NCBI GenBank assembly: GCA_013115135.1
Contig: JABANP010000241.1
Location: 1-64,000, forward strand
Source: Perkinsus olseni
Lineage: Eukaryota; Perkinsozoa; Perkinsida; Perkinsidae
Direction: 5' to 3'
Length of the DNA stretch: 64,000 bases
Shown: piece by piece, positions 24,601-34,599 of the stretch
Numbering within the stretch: the stretch's first letter is position 1
Layout of the letters: every line of letters begins with the position of its first letter
Made by a program: the position numbers and the translations under genes
Notes under the pieces: model-generated
Seen by the model: only the letters and a program-made list of their open reading frames with translations
Databases searched by the model: none
Told to the model about the DNA's origin: nothing

Positions 24601-24798
24601 CGCTGACAGTGGTGCCATTTTATGCTACTCCACCGACTACAATAGATTCCCCACCACCACTGCTCCTGCTACTACCTGGTACAAACACATGCTCGCGTCC
24701 AAGGCCAGGCTCCTTCCGGTGTAGTTCTCCATTTTCTGTTCGCTCACCGACTTAGGAGCGTTCTCCGATACGAACTTGAACAGCTGTTTGATTCCCAT
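21700..24798 (-). CDS. FEN1: Flap endonuclease 1 (FEN1)
   Basis: Structure-specific 5' nuclease of lagging-strand replication and base-excision repair. Exon 1 starts ATG 24,798 ([16 protein letters not shown] ... [11 protein letters not shown]). Next exons give FLIAVRLGG ... [13 protein letters not shown], then [35 protein letters not shown], the Mg-binding [13 protein letters not shown] and [41 protein letters not shown] (helix-hairpin-helix), [14 protein letters not shown], and a C-terminal PCNA box QMRLDTFFK followed by a basic Lys-rich tail to TGA at 21,700. All family blocks are present in order. Introns carry repeats: 22,858-22,911 and 23,520-23,579 (AGCGGAGCG type), the one ending near 23,667 (hairpin type), and a tRNA T-arm at about 22,230-22,262. 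Confidence 0.88.
22228..22262 (-). repeat. tRNA T-arm-like module at a FEN1 5' splice site
   Basis: The intron starts GTAGGAAAAGGCACAGGTTCG and continues ATCCCCGGGG: a B box (GGTTCGATCC) about 15 nt inside the intron after FSEDRVDK. Confidence 0.55.
22642..22679 (+). repeat. Hairpin-repeat copy, weak first half
   Basis: Second half GTCGACCTAAGATTCC is clear; antisense to FEN1, in its intron. Confidence 0.45.
22858..22911 (-). repeat. 54-nt FEN1 intron with AGCGGAGCGAAGCG core
   Basis: GTAGTAGCACGG ... GTTTGTAG; core at 22,872-22,885. It joins KP to VYEMSLSVV in phase 0. Confidence 0.75.
23520..23579 (-). repeat. 60-nt FEN1 intron with AGCGGAGCGATGC core
   Basis: GTATTGAGCGGAGCGATGC ... TTGTATCAG. 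It joins KKLL to [13 protein letters not shown] in phase. Confidence 0.7.
23667..23711 (-). repeat. Hairpin-repeat copy ending at a FEN1 3' splice site
   Basis: GACCTATTTTGAATCCTGC ... GGTGACCGGAAGATATTTTC, then GCAG and the exon GTGACGATGAGGG. Confidence 0.65.
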
Positions 24799-24820
24799 GG
24801 AGGTGAGTAGTAAAGATGCC

Positions 24821-24863
24821 GACCTAAAAGGTATCTTGCACGCATCGACCTAAGATATTTACC
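24821..24863 (+). repeat. Hairpin-repeat copy upstream of FEN1
   Basis: GACCTAAAAGGTATCTTGC ... GCATCGACCTAAGATATTT; stem GTATCTT/AAGATAT. Confidence 0.6.
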
Positions 24864-24985
24864 CTCAATTTATGCAATTCAAGACAGAGTAATCTTCCGT
24901 AGTGAGAAACATCATAACATGCAGGAGACCATAATAGACCAAAAACCATCAACATGTCGATGATCATCACACTTGGCCACTTCTT

Positions 24986-25030
24986 GACCTACTCCGTATC
25001 TTCACTGCTCGACCTCAAGATTCTTCGATA
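24986..25030 (+). repeat. Hairpin-repeat copy in the 3' part of the MORN gene
   Basis: GACCTACTCCGTATCTTC ... GCTCGACCTCAAGATTC. On the minus strand a GTGAGAGTATCG donor precedes it, as in the other intron copies. Confidence 0.6.
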
Positions 25031-26134
25031 CTCTCACTGGTCCGACCCCCGCTCCAGCACTTCCAGAAGGAGTGCTCCCGCCAACACTCCCCACCCACCG
25101 CACGAGAACATCATTCTCCCAAATGCCCTTCCGAGTCTGGCCGAACTCAGTAGTATACCTGACGCGTCAAAAGCGCGCGCCCAGTTGATCGATTAGGATC
25201 GCTACTCTCCATCTCCGTGCCTCTTTCCGGCGAGCCACCAACCAGCGTACTTTCGACCATCAGGCCACTCGAAGGTCCCTGAACGATCACAATGTACGTA
25301 ATCCATAACCTCTTTCGTATCCTGCATGCTTCAACCTAAGATACCCCCTCACCATATCCTTCTTTCCTATCTTCAACATATTGCCCCTGATAGACCATCG
25401 GCCCTCCTCGATGCCCGGCAACGTGCCACTCCATTCGACCGGCGCCATGAAATTTACCTTCCTTGAACGTCCCAACGTATCTAACACAGTGAATCAGGGT
25501 GAATCTTAGGTTGACCATGGTTAGATACGAAAAAGGTCAAGCGGCTCACATTCGGCCATCAGCCCAGGTCTGTACTCCCTCTCCATGCGGTTCATTCTTC
25601 AACCACATACCTAACGGAGTTTTCGAACTAAAAAGAATTCGACAAAAAATGGGAATCTTCCAACCTTGGTAGTATCCTCCAGGATACTCCCATCGACCTT
25701 CTCCCTCTCGCTGACCATCCACGATATCCCCGATGTACTTCGACCCGTCGGAGTAACTAATACAACATCTTAGCTTGCATCATGCACGAGTAGAGCAGCT
25801 AGAACAAGTGCCCGACTGCTATGCGGAAGGTCCCCGGATCGAATCCCCCCAACAGTACCGAATTTCGCTTCGCTCCGCCTTTTTTGTTACATTCGATGTC
25901 GAAGGCGATTGAATTACGACGGGTAATGAGTTGCGACTCGACGAGCCGGAAGAAAGAGTCAACTGCGAAAACAGGAATCGATCGTCTGGGCGAGCGCGAT
26001 TCACTTCCTGATCCTACCTTAGGCACAGGTGTACCAAGGGAGCTCCGACTACTCGAATTTCGTGGCGCGCGACGCTGGGATCCTCCAGAGGCCGCTCTAG
26101 GGTATATCACCCCTCCCGATTTTTGCCGATTCAT
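25002..26134 (-). CDS. MORN-repeat protein
   Basis: Probable start ATG 26,134 with a basic, Ser-rich N-terminus (MNRQKSGGVIYPR ... SFFRLVESQLITRRNSIAFDIEC), then MORN repeats of the Y.G....G..HG.G type: [85 protein letters not shown]. MORN repeats bind lipids or scaffold membrane and cytoskeletal structures. Introns set by phase: 25,481-25,549 (69 nt) and 25,279-25,352 (74 nt), both filled largely by the hairpin repeat, and one at about 25,650 (GTTGGAAG...CGTTAG). The C-terminal end is uncertain: a TGA at 25,002 lies inside a hairpin-repeat copy and may be intronic. Confidence 0.65.
25279..25352 (-). repeat. 74-nt MORN intron carrying the hairpin repeat in antisense
   Basis: GTGAGG then the repeat at 25,308-25,345 (GGGTATCTTAGGTTGAAGC ... 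GGATACGAAAGAGG), ending GTTCAG. It joins GYG to TFEWPDG. Confidence 0.75.
25481..25549 (-). repeat. 69-nt MORN intron carrying the hairpin repeat in sense
   Basis: GTGAGCCGCTT then the repeat at 25,499-25,539 (GACCTTTTTCGTATCTAAC ... GTCAACCTAAGATTC), ending GTGTTAG. Confidence 0.75.
25824..25880. repeat. tRNA T-arm module plus CGCTTCGCTCCGC core in one intron
   Basis: Plus strand aaggtccccggatcgaatcc at about 25,827-25,846, then ttcgcttcgctccgcc at about 25,862-25,880. Both lie in the MORN intron that starts GTAACAAAAAAGG on the minus strand, i.e. antisense. Confidence 0.55.
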
Positions 26135-26168
26135 CTCGAATGCGCTATCAGCTAACAAAAAACGATAT

Positions 26169-26212
26169 GAGTATCTCGAGGTCGAGCAAGCAAGATACAG
26201 AATAGGTCGAGC
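26169..26212 (-). repeat. Hairpin-repeat copy, well conserved
   Basis: GACCTATTCTGTATCTTGC-TT-GCTCGACCTCGAGATAC on the minus strand. Confidence 0.7.
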
Positions 26213-26575
26213 AAGCCGCGCACGCTTATCCGACTTACAGTGCAACTCGCAACAGGGTAAGTTACCGACGGTGTTTCCCATGGAGAAAAAAGGCGGAGCA
26301 AAACTATGATCGAACACCCCACCACCTGCAGTAGACTCGACACAAAAAAGCGCTCGCCCTGATGATCGATAATTATTCACATCATGGTCAACCAAGCAGC
26401 CCACTGATTGGGCTCAAGAAGGTGGGAGGCGTATCTTACAAAGGTCGACCTATCTACAAAAGATACGTCCATTTATATATAGTACCCGAGTTCGATCCCT
26501 GGTCCCTCCTCCTCATCCGAACACTCTCTGATGAGCGTTCCGGTGGAGCTGAGGACAGGCATGATCTATCATGGT

Positions 26576-26615
26576 GCATATCCAAGCTCGATCCAAGCAA
26601 GATACAAAATAGGTC
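26576..26615 (-). repeat. Hairpin-repeat copy
   Basis: GACCTATTTTGTATCTTGC ... GATCGAGCTTGGATATGC on the minus strand. Confidence 0.65.
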
Positions 26616-26899
26616 CAGACCTCTCTGCTCTCGCTCATCGGCTTTGAGGGTCTCCAATTCGCCGCCATAAATGGCCCGAAAAATTGATGTATTCTCCCTC
26701 CTTTTCCCGTAGACATCCCCACCAACCGATAAGATAACCGACCTGACCGAAGCGAGACCATCTGTCAGCCAAAAATTTTCTCCATAAAAAAATCAAAAAT
26801 TCCCAAAAATTTTACATGTATTTCTTGAGAGTTGAGAGTGACTCTGAAAAAAAAATAAAATTTTTCTTGAATCAAGTTTCAGAATCATCTCAAGTCTCC

Positions 26900-29275
26900 C
26901 GAACTCACAAGGAGACGCATAGCCACAGCAGCCAGCATCCGACGGCATAGCGGATAAGATAAAAGAAAACATCCAGACACATCAAGTCCAACCAGAATAC
27001 CTGACCAACCCGACCTATTTCGTATCTTGCCAGCTTCAACCCAGGATTCCTCACCGGGAAATATGATCCACTTATATATAATGTCCCTAGCAACATAGCA
27101 AGGCTCGATAGAATCATAACCTGCACAGGATGCTAGAAAATTCCGGAAAAAAATTATCCTTTTTATGCGAAGAAATTTCGACAGCCATCAGCACAATTTT
27201 TCCGACAATTATAGCCGCTCATCTCCTTGGACGAGATCGTTTAACCACAGCCATCCTCTTTTCCACATCACTTCTCTACTCCACAATAATCAGGAATGCC
27301 AGGAGATACCAACTTTCCCTCAACTTCTGGGTTGTTCACTGAGGAATTTTAAAGAAGGACGAAGATTCGAAATGGTGACCACCCATGATGTACAAGCTTC
27401 AACCTAAGATACGCCACAGCTCAGATTCGCCACAAGCCGTGGGACATCGAGCGATGCAAAGAAAGATATTCTTCGCTGTGCGCACCCCCTGAGCATGAGG
27501 ATAGAACCTCACGCCACGCGACTTCCTAAGTCGACGACTCCTCGACCAAATCACAGTATACACCACCATCGCTGCTAGCGACTCCGTTATAGCACCTGAC
27601 GAGCAATCCAAAGGTCCCTGGTTCAACTCCTTCCCTCGTCAATTTTACTTCCACCATAAGGCACACACCAATCCTTCTCAAGAGCCGCCAGTCGAGTCTC
27701 TTCGCCACACCACGCAGCCATGCGGGTTATCTGTAACGAAAAAGTTGGTATGAATTCACACCAGTGATGGTAATTACCTGCATGATGATGACTGCTGCAC
27801 TGAGTATTCCGTTGGTGAGGCTCAGCGCACGGACACCCGACTGGACAGGAAAATTCTGAAAAGGGAGTCGAAATCGATCACTTGATCGATAAAGATACTT
27901 TTAGAAAGGAGGTTGTCAATGTCGTCTGAGGAGTGTCCGACTCCAAAAGCGCCAAAACCTGATTCAGAATACCTCCACCGGGAATCGAACCGCCGCCCTT
28001 TCGAAAGTGAAACTCACTGCAGGATTGGCAGTCCGCTCATCGCCCGCTCCGCCAAGCTGGACGATGGTCGAGAGGCGGTTTATCAGAACGATCAAATAAC
28101 AGGAGAAGATAAAAATCACCGCGCTGAGGACAAGTTCGTCTGAGAACAATAACAATAACACCAATAAATACGCCCCTCCCCAACTCCTTAGCATAAAAGT
28201 ACTCTGCGACCAAGAGGACGATCATCAAACCAAACAGCGATGCGCTATTTCAGTATAATACCCTGATAGATGCTACACGCCCCCCTCAACGCCCGATGAC
28301 CTCACTCTACCGCAGAAATACAGCCGCACCTTCGCACTGCGGAGGGGTGTACTCACCGAATGCGCTGCCCTCGACTAATTCAAAATATCGCATGCGCTCA
28401 TCCAGCATTCAAAGTCATCCGAGAAATTTTCCAAAAAAGTTGCGGAATTTTCCGAGGCGGCATGAAGGAGCAGAGAGCCTAGCGCTCCATCCAAGCCTTG
28501 CATACTACCAATAGCCGCCCAGAAGGTTCCTTCCTTATCGACCTTATAATCATCCTCAAAGGTAACTCCTGGTCCGGGAAGATCTTCCAACGCTGCCGAG
28601 CAGAGCGTGAAGCGACGGAGGCCCGTCCGACCAACAGACAAGGCGAAAACGTAGTACCTGAGGGAGTGGCATGCACATGACCGCGCGCCACGAAATTACC
28701 CACCCCAAGCTCACACGATAGTGGCGAGAGTCCGTGCTGCCCTTATGGAGATGAGCCAAATCAAGTAGACCGCCATTCTAGTGTTAACCTAACCGGAAAA
28801 TTTATATTTTTTCGGAAAAAAATCGGGAAAAATTTCTCAGACACAACCCACAAAGGCAACTACTTCAGATCAAAAAGATATGACGATGGAATAAAAATTA
28901 CCATAAATTTCTGATTAATGATACATACACCACGACACACCACTACGAAATTTACTCACAGGAACCCCCGCAAACTAACGATGCTAATGTGAATCATCGG
29001 TGTCAGATAGCGAGCATGATGAAAAGTTAAGAGTAAATGTCCAATTTTTTGATAGGCGAGGACAAACAAGACGACGTACGGAGACCGAAGAGTGAAGAGA
29101 CGATAGGCTTACACAGGAGTTCCGATTGGAGTGGTACGTAACCTGCACGCATGCGCAATCTGTCGACCGGACTCACCTTGGGGGCTTCCAAAATCAAAAT
29201 TCCGAAAACATTTACCATCGCAGCTACGCCATTATCCAGGGCATCGACCGCAGAGCCAGTTTGACAAACCATCGT
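26900..29275 (-). CDS. Multi-exon membrane protein, family not recognised
   Basis: Several minus-strand exons read as hydrophobic helices: MVNVFGILILEAPK (about 29,200), VLSAVIFIFSCYLIVLINRLS (about 28,100), ALSLTNGILSAAVIIMQ (about 27,800), LAMLLGTLYISGSYFP and WLDLMCLDVFFYLIRYAVGCWLLW (about 27,100-26,910). Between them are soluble pieces such as ITRMAAWCGEETRLAALEKDWCV. Exons connect over GT-AG introns that are mostly repeat: 27,001-27,054 (hairpin), 27,572-27,654 (antisense tRNA-like), 27,959-28,062 (sense tRNA-like). Channel or transporter is a guess. Both ends are approximate, and more than one gene may be present. Confidence 0.4.
27001..27054 (-). repeat. 54-nt intron that is almost entirely the hairpin repeat
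   Basis: GTGAGGAATCC ... GGTTGGTCAG; the antisense repeat occupies 27,012-27,050 (39 of 54 nt). Exons join as SGSYFP and VFWLDLMC, phase 0. Confidence 0.75.
27572..27654 (-). repeat. 83-nt intron made of antisense tRNA-like sequence
   Basis: GTGGAAGTAAAATTG ... GCTAGCAG. Read on the plus strand it has an A-box-like TAGCGACTCCGTTATAGC, then AAAGGTCCCTGGTTCAACTCC (variable loop and T-arm) and CCTCGTCA as an acceptor-like end. Pairing of the acceptor is lost. Confidence 0.55.
27959..28062 (-). repeat. 104-nt intron made of a class II tRNA-like sequence
   Basis: The intron starts at what would be tRNA position 1 (GTCCAGC), then a D-arm-like GGCGGAGCGGGCGATGAGC, an anticodon loop CTGCCAA closed by GGA/TCC, a long variable arm, the T-loop TTCGATT, GGTGGAGG, and ends CTGAATCAG. 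GTCCAGC pairs 5 of 7 with GGTGGAG. Degenerate, so probably not a working tRNA. Confidence 0.6.
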
Positions 29276-29299
29276 GCCTGAACAGCATCCTAATCGATC

Positions 29300-31380
29300 A
29301 CGCGATCGATTCCAAGACTGCTACTAGAAGAATATCCAACCCTTGAAGTCGTGTAGGTAGCTATATCAATATCTACGCTGTGCGCAGATCCAGTATCTGA
29401 AACCGTAAGATACGCTTCAAAACAGATCCCGTACTTAAGACGAGGTCGATTGAAGTATCATCGGCAAGCGTTCGAACGATGCCAAAATCACTACCACAAC
29501 ATGAAAACATCTTCCATCACAAATGGCGTGAAAATTGCAATTCCCCAGTTGACACTCAAATTCAGTTAATCCCTCTCTTCTCAAAAAAGAATAATTTATT
29601 TCTTCATAAAAACCTTGCACGCCGAAAATTTGCCCATTTTTCTTGCCGGATTTCATACCACACGACGCCGGCATCGTTCGTTCTGATACTAAAGACAAAA
29701 TCAATTCACGAGAAAATTCAATATTAACAACAATTTTCGCCAAACTTTAAAAATACGGAGCCCCCTTCCTTACCACCGCCAGCTCCCATCCAGCAGACGA
29801 ACTGTGTTTGAAGGTGAATAGTGGCGTCCAACCTGACCGCACCAGAGCAACCTTCTGCCTCAATACCGACTTTCCGAGTCCCGGTTGAGCCTCCGATCGC
29901 GCATTTTCACCGCCTAACTCTGTAGAAGTTGAGTCAACGTTCAAACAATTTCAAAGACGAATCGTCCCATGAAAGTCGATCACTCTGGCTCCCAGGAGGG
30001 ATAACTGAACGTTACAATAGTGCTACCACTACAAGTACTACTACTCCAATCAGTCGGTCAGGAAGCGGTTATATCCCTGAGAAGTCGTGAGCGCCTCGAA
30101 TAACGGTAAATTTGCGGCATTGCGGCGCTCTCTTCAAAGCATGCGCCCGAGCGAGCTTCCATACTCCACCATCACGACCCTCACAATTTTCCTTAACCAA
30201 CTACAACCATTTCAGAACCGCTACTACTTCAGTCAGTGCGCGTGCATCCGCTTGGGGACGGTGAAGCGATAATAACGGTAAATTACGGCAACGGTAAACA
30301 GTAACGCCTCCAAAAACGGCAAATTCGTGACATTCGAAGATCGGACTACCACTACTACCGCTACTACTGCTGCTGCTACCTGTCGATCATCCGTTCACAA
30401 TCCGTGCCAATCCGCATTATCGAGTCCCATAGATCATAGATGGCCGTCATGAGGAGTACGATGTTACACAGGAGGGACCCTTGCCGCACCGATAGGATGA
30501 AGAATGATTTGCCACTGACCGCCGCTGGGAACATTTACGAAAGGTGTGGTACGTCGTCTCCCTGCTGCCACAACAGATCACCATATCCTCTTACACTCCC
30601 GCGACTAATTAAAGTAAGCTGAACTCGGCAAGTTGTGGTAGAAGAGACGCTGCGTCGATGACGAACGATCGCCGCATATGTCGTACATGTCGGACTGATA
30701 TCAAAAGCTTATTAGTACCCGGACTTTATTATTGACTATGGCGCGACTGAGAGGGGCCGTTGGAACTCACGAGTCTCCTCCCTCTCAGTAGATCTTCATC
30801 CTCAACGCTCCATTTCAAGAGAGAGTTGATTTATGTCTTTGAGTTGTGAGTCTCGCCGATATTTAGTTCCCAGTAATCAGTCATCGGCCCCCCGAAAAGT
30901 TCCTCACGAAGCGCTCGCTTCGTACCCTTCTTACGAGAGGCATTTATATTATTAGTTCCCAACGTCCCTGGTGTTCATCAGACTGAATCGAGTTTCAAGA
31001 GTCTCCACCTTCCCGAGTTGAATTGGACCCCAAGGACACCTCTACGCTCCAGAAAAGGCGGCAGTCTATTGTTGAACACCCCCATCGAAAGAATACCGCC
31101 AACAAGCCTAGTGCCGAGATCGACGCGTGACGAGTAGCAAGAGAACCTGAGGCCGCGATGACAGCCTGATAGGGGTCAGCCTTGTTACATTTGTCACCGT
31201 TATTACAGAGCACACGATAATGAAAGCGATGCCATTGAAGGTTGACCCAACAGCAGTTCCACTGCAGATCTCGCGTTGAGGAATGCACTAGGAAAGCCAA
31301 GGTCGCAAGATTTTTCTAGCTTTAAGTTGTGGTCATCATCATCTTGACTGCTCAGAGTGTTTCCATTGAGGACTCAGTCG
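29300..31380. other. No recognised gene; short repeats
   Basis: Contains the phrases taacggtaaatt and acggcaa near 30,100-30,310 and a degenerate triplet run (ctaccactactaccgctactactgctgctgc) near 30,350. Weak reading frames only; part may be UTR or introns of neighbours. Confidence 0.45.
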
Positions 31381-31437
31381 CCTAAGGGGCTCGTCGGCAA
31401 TGCGGCAACTTGCTCAGCACTGCTTCGACTCGGGGTA

Positions 31438-31474
31438 GGAATCTTAGGTCGACTTTGGTAAGATACAAATCCAG
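31438..31474 (-). repeat. Hairpin-repeat copy in the TMEM144 5' flank
   Basis: Minus strand GGATTTGTATCTTACC ... GTCGACCTAAGATTCC, ending 37 nt before the TMEM144 start codon. Confidence 0.65.
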
Positions 31475-31510
31475 CCAACTCCCTGCCCACAGCCTCTTTA
31501 ATCGATCAAC

Positions 31511-33022
31511 ATGGCTGACGTCTCTTTCGGCGTTGGTATTCTCTGTACCCTCCTCGCCGTTTTTTTCTACGGTATCCAATACGTCCCCTGTAAACAATAC
31601 ACCACCTTCGACGGTGCCGTTTTCCAATGGTTCATGTGCAGCGGTATTCTCTGGGGCGGCATCGTTCTTCAACTCATCTTGATGCTCGCCTTCGACTGGC
31701 CCGGTCCTCAGGTCATCCTCTACGGGGTCCTCTCCGGCATGCTCTGGGGCTCGGCAAATTTCCTGGTAATTCCCCTGGTCAGGATCTGCGGGCTAGCCCT
31801 GGGCTTTTCCCTATACCACATCATCAACTTATCCTGGGGGTACTGTCTCAGTCGATTCGGCCTCTTCGGGATGGACCAAGACGTCGGTCGGATACCCGTC
31901 CTTAGAGACGTTGGTGTCTTCGTGCTCCTAGCCTCCTTCGTCATGCTGTTCTGGGTTGAACCAGAGGAGGCGAAGACCACTACCGCTCCCCTGAAGACCA
32001 AAGAAAGACCGTCGCAGAGCGTTCGTCACAAGGCTAACGGCGCCGACCCAGTCCGACGAAACCTCTCCCATGGGCCAGCAGAATGATGACGAAGTTGAAG
32101 TCGTTAAGAGCCCGACAGCAGCCCATCCGTCGAGGAAATATCTCTTTGGTCTGAGCCGCGTGCATGCCATTAAACTAGCAGGTAAATCGCCACTGAAATC
32201 TCTCCATTTCTCATTGCCGGGTCATTCAGGTATCGCCTTAGCCATCGCCGCGGGAGTGCTGACTGCCATGAATGGTTGGCCGTATGCCCTGTGGACTCAG
32301 ACCCAACAAGGGAAGGACATGATGGCGGTAGTACACGGGAAGAGGTTGGGGGGACGCGGATACCAAATTTCGGAACTCTAATCGTTAATTCTAATTTCGC
32401 TTGTTAACTCGAATTGAAATTCTAATCGCAATTCTAATCGTTTTAAATACCATATTTCGCCCGAATCATTTGCATCTCGAATTAGCACTGTTCGCGCTAT
32501 CTACACCCATTGCCACCATATTCTGTTCACCAGTGACCCCACGTCATGCGTCTCTTCAGGTTCAATTTGTATTCTCCCAAACCATCGGAATCTACACCGT
32601 CTCCAGTATCTGGTACTGGCTCTCCTCGACCATCCGGCAATTCGCTTTTAAAAAGCGTACCAATCATTCAGTTATTCGTCCAGCCTTCATTGCCGGTAGT
32701 GCCGTCTGTGGGGATAGAACCTCCGCGGGATGTGATACAGCGGGTTTCAGGTCTCTTCTGGGTCATCGGTGATGTCAACATGCTTTACGGAATCGATGGT
32801 ATCGGCTACGCGGCAGCTTACACTTTAGACGCTGTGGGACCGGTGATGGTCGCTAGTGTCCTCAGCCTTTTGTGGTTCAAGGAGATCAAAGAAACGAGGT
32901 AAATAAAATACCGTCGCCGGGGTTCGAACCAGAGACCTCTATTTCTCAGGCAGCGTCTATGGTTCATCGGTTCATTCGTCACTCAAGTCGCAGGCTGTAT
33001 AATGGTAGCCGTAGGCGCCTAA
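31511..33022 (+). CDS. TMEM144: TMEM144-family membrane transporter
   Basis: Predicted multi-pass protein of the DMT-like TMEM144 family (proposed carbohydrate transporters). Start ATG 31,511: GVGILCTLLAVFFYGIQYVPCKQYTTFDGAVFQWFMCSG is the family's first-helix signature (VP.K.Y.T.DG..FQW). Then GVLSGMLWGSANFLVIPLVRICGLALGFSLYHIINLSWG, RYLFGLSRV..., GIALAIAAGVLTAMNGWPYALW, VFSQTIGIYTVSSIWYWL, GLFWVIGDVNMLYGIDGIGYAAAYTLDAVGPVMVASVLSLLWFKEIKETR and a final helix to TAA 33,020-33,022. About 10 helices. Introns of about 48-55 nt or more are removed in phase, including 32,899-32,949 (antisense tRNA T-arm). It appears intact. Confidence 0.75.
32899..32949 (+). repeat. 51-nt TMEM144 intron holding an antisense tRNA T-arm
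   Basis: GTAAATAAAATACCG ... TATTTCTCAG with ccggggttcgaaccagagacc in the middle, i.e. GGTCTCTGGTTCGAACCCCGG on the minus strand. Confidence 0.6.
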
Positions 33023-33395
33023 GAGTGCATCTACTGCACCCAGTACATTTTCCAGTCGAGTATCATTTAACAAAGGAGTGGTATGAAAAAACCCACACGC
33101 CTGCGCAGAAAATCATCCCATGCATCTTGTAGACTTGCTGTAGTAAAATATCTTTATTCCGTCAGTGTCACCCAGAGAAGCTTTCGCTGCTATCCCGAAT
33201 CCTTCGACGAACGCTCCTCTGACATCTTGTGTTACTCTATTTATCGACTACCAGCCAGCTTTGTTGTCCCCCTCCTACCAGCAGGAGAAGAAGACCACAC
33301 GACTTTACGGCTGTTTACGTTTTCCGACTCTTCGGTGGTTGGGTTGACGATCGCTGTTAATGGACTGCAAGAAAGGGAGAATAGTTCTTATTAGC

Positions 33396-34584
33396 ATGTC
33401 GGACGGCGTGGAGGAGGACAGGGAGATTACACGCGAAATCTCCGCCCTTTTAGCGGACAGCAGGGCCGAGCAGTTGGATGACGCTGTCGAAAGGTGAGCT
33501 CCTAACGGGTTCGAGCGACTGTAACTATGACTATCGAACTCGTGGCTGAGCTACGGAGACATAAGGGAGTAACCGTAGAGTAGAGTAAGGGCAGCGCGCG
33601 CAGGGCGACGACCAACAGCGATTAGCTACGGATCCTATGCTGCAAATACATGTCCGCATAATACCGTAACAAGCTCCCCCTCTCGGTGCAATCAGTTCTC
33701 GGAGCGATCGTCTCGTCGGTGGTCAGTCGTCTCTCTGCCGCTCTGGGCCCGTCTGCTGGCGAGGTTGCGACAGAACAGCGGTGATCAGTGGAATCGAATT
33801 GTAAAGGAGGAGGCCCTGCTAGAAAATGGTAGGTCCTGGGATTCGAACCTGCGTCCAATATCCTCGACCATCAGGTACCGATCTCTTAATTAGAGTGATG
33901 AAGCGCTTCCCGGACCTCGCTGAACTGGCTGGCGAATGCATCGCCGCGGCAACCTCAGAAAATGTCATCTGCGGTTCCGGAGCGCCAACAACCGTCACTT
34001 TCGGCACTCCGCCTCACGAAGTTCAATTTCACATGCAAACCGCCGACTACTACGGCGCTGGTCTAGGTTATAAAATATGGCCCGCCGCCATCGCGCTCGC
34101 CCGAGCAATCTATCAACATGATGTATCCCTCGGAGACCATCCGAAAGTTGTAGAAATCGGTGCAGGAGTCGGACTAGCGGGCATCGCTGCGGCTAAATTC
34201 GGCGAAGCTTCTTCCGTCTGCTTCACGGACATGATGGCCGGGTCGTTGGAAATCGCCATGAGGAACGCCAAGAGGAACTGCCCCAGCGTAGGCGAATTCA
34301 GTAGTACAGTGGTGGACTGGCGTGACGCTGATGGCCTGCCTGATGACGCTGATGTGATGCTCGGCGCGGATGTCATTTACGAGGAGGCACACGCCGAGCT
34401 GATCCTGCAGCTGTTGAGGAACTTCCACGGCAAGAAGGCAGTACTAGCACTCATGCCACAGAGGCCAGGGTATAGGGAATTCACAGCGAAATTGAGGAAT
34501 CTCAAGAGTGTGCAAGTTGCCAAGATGTCCGTGTCTACTCCGATAGGAGAGTGTTCAATACTTGATATATCGGTGATTGATTGA
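33396..34584 (+). CDS. METTL21-type (Methyltransf_16) protein methyltransferase
   Basis: Start ATG 33,396 (MSDGVEEDREITREISALLADS ... DDAVER); an intron of about 400 nt (33,495-33,894) joins in phase to VMKRFPDLAELAGE. The core has motif I VVEIGAGVGLAGIAAAKFG (AdoMet binding), post-I CFTDM, motif II VVDWRD ... DADVMLGADVIYEE (the D-V-I-Y acidic loop of lysine methyltransferase-like METTL proteins), ending ILDISVID at 34,584. About 260 residues, normal for the family, which methylates lysines in chaperones, eEF1A or similar. The intron holds a degenerate antisense tRNA T-arm at 33,834-33,862. Confidence 0.75.
33834..33862 (-). repeat. tRNA T-arm-like fragment in the METTL intron
   Basis: CGCAGGTTCGAATCCCAGG on the minus strand followed by ACCTACC; antisense to the host gene. 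Confidence 0.5.
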
Positions 34585-34599
34585 AGTCTCTATTCAATA

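Noticed and set aside
30340..30385. Coding poly-Thr/Ala stretch
   Set aside because: A degenerate triplet microsatellite without a supporting reading frame.
33800..33834. Extra small METTL exon inside 33,495-33,894 (before gtaggtcctggg)
   Set aside because: It brings an in-frame TAA in the phase required; one longer intron fits better.
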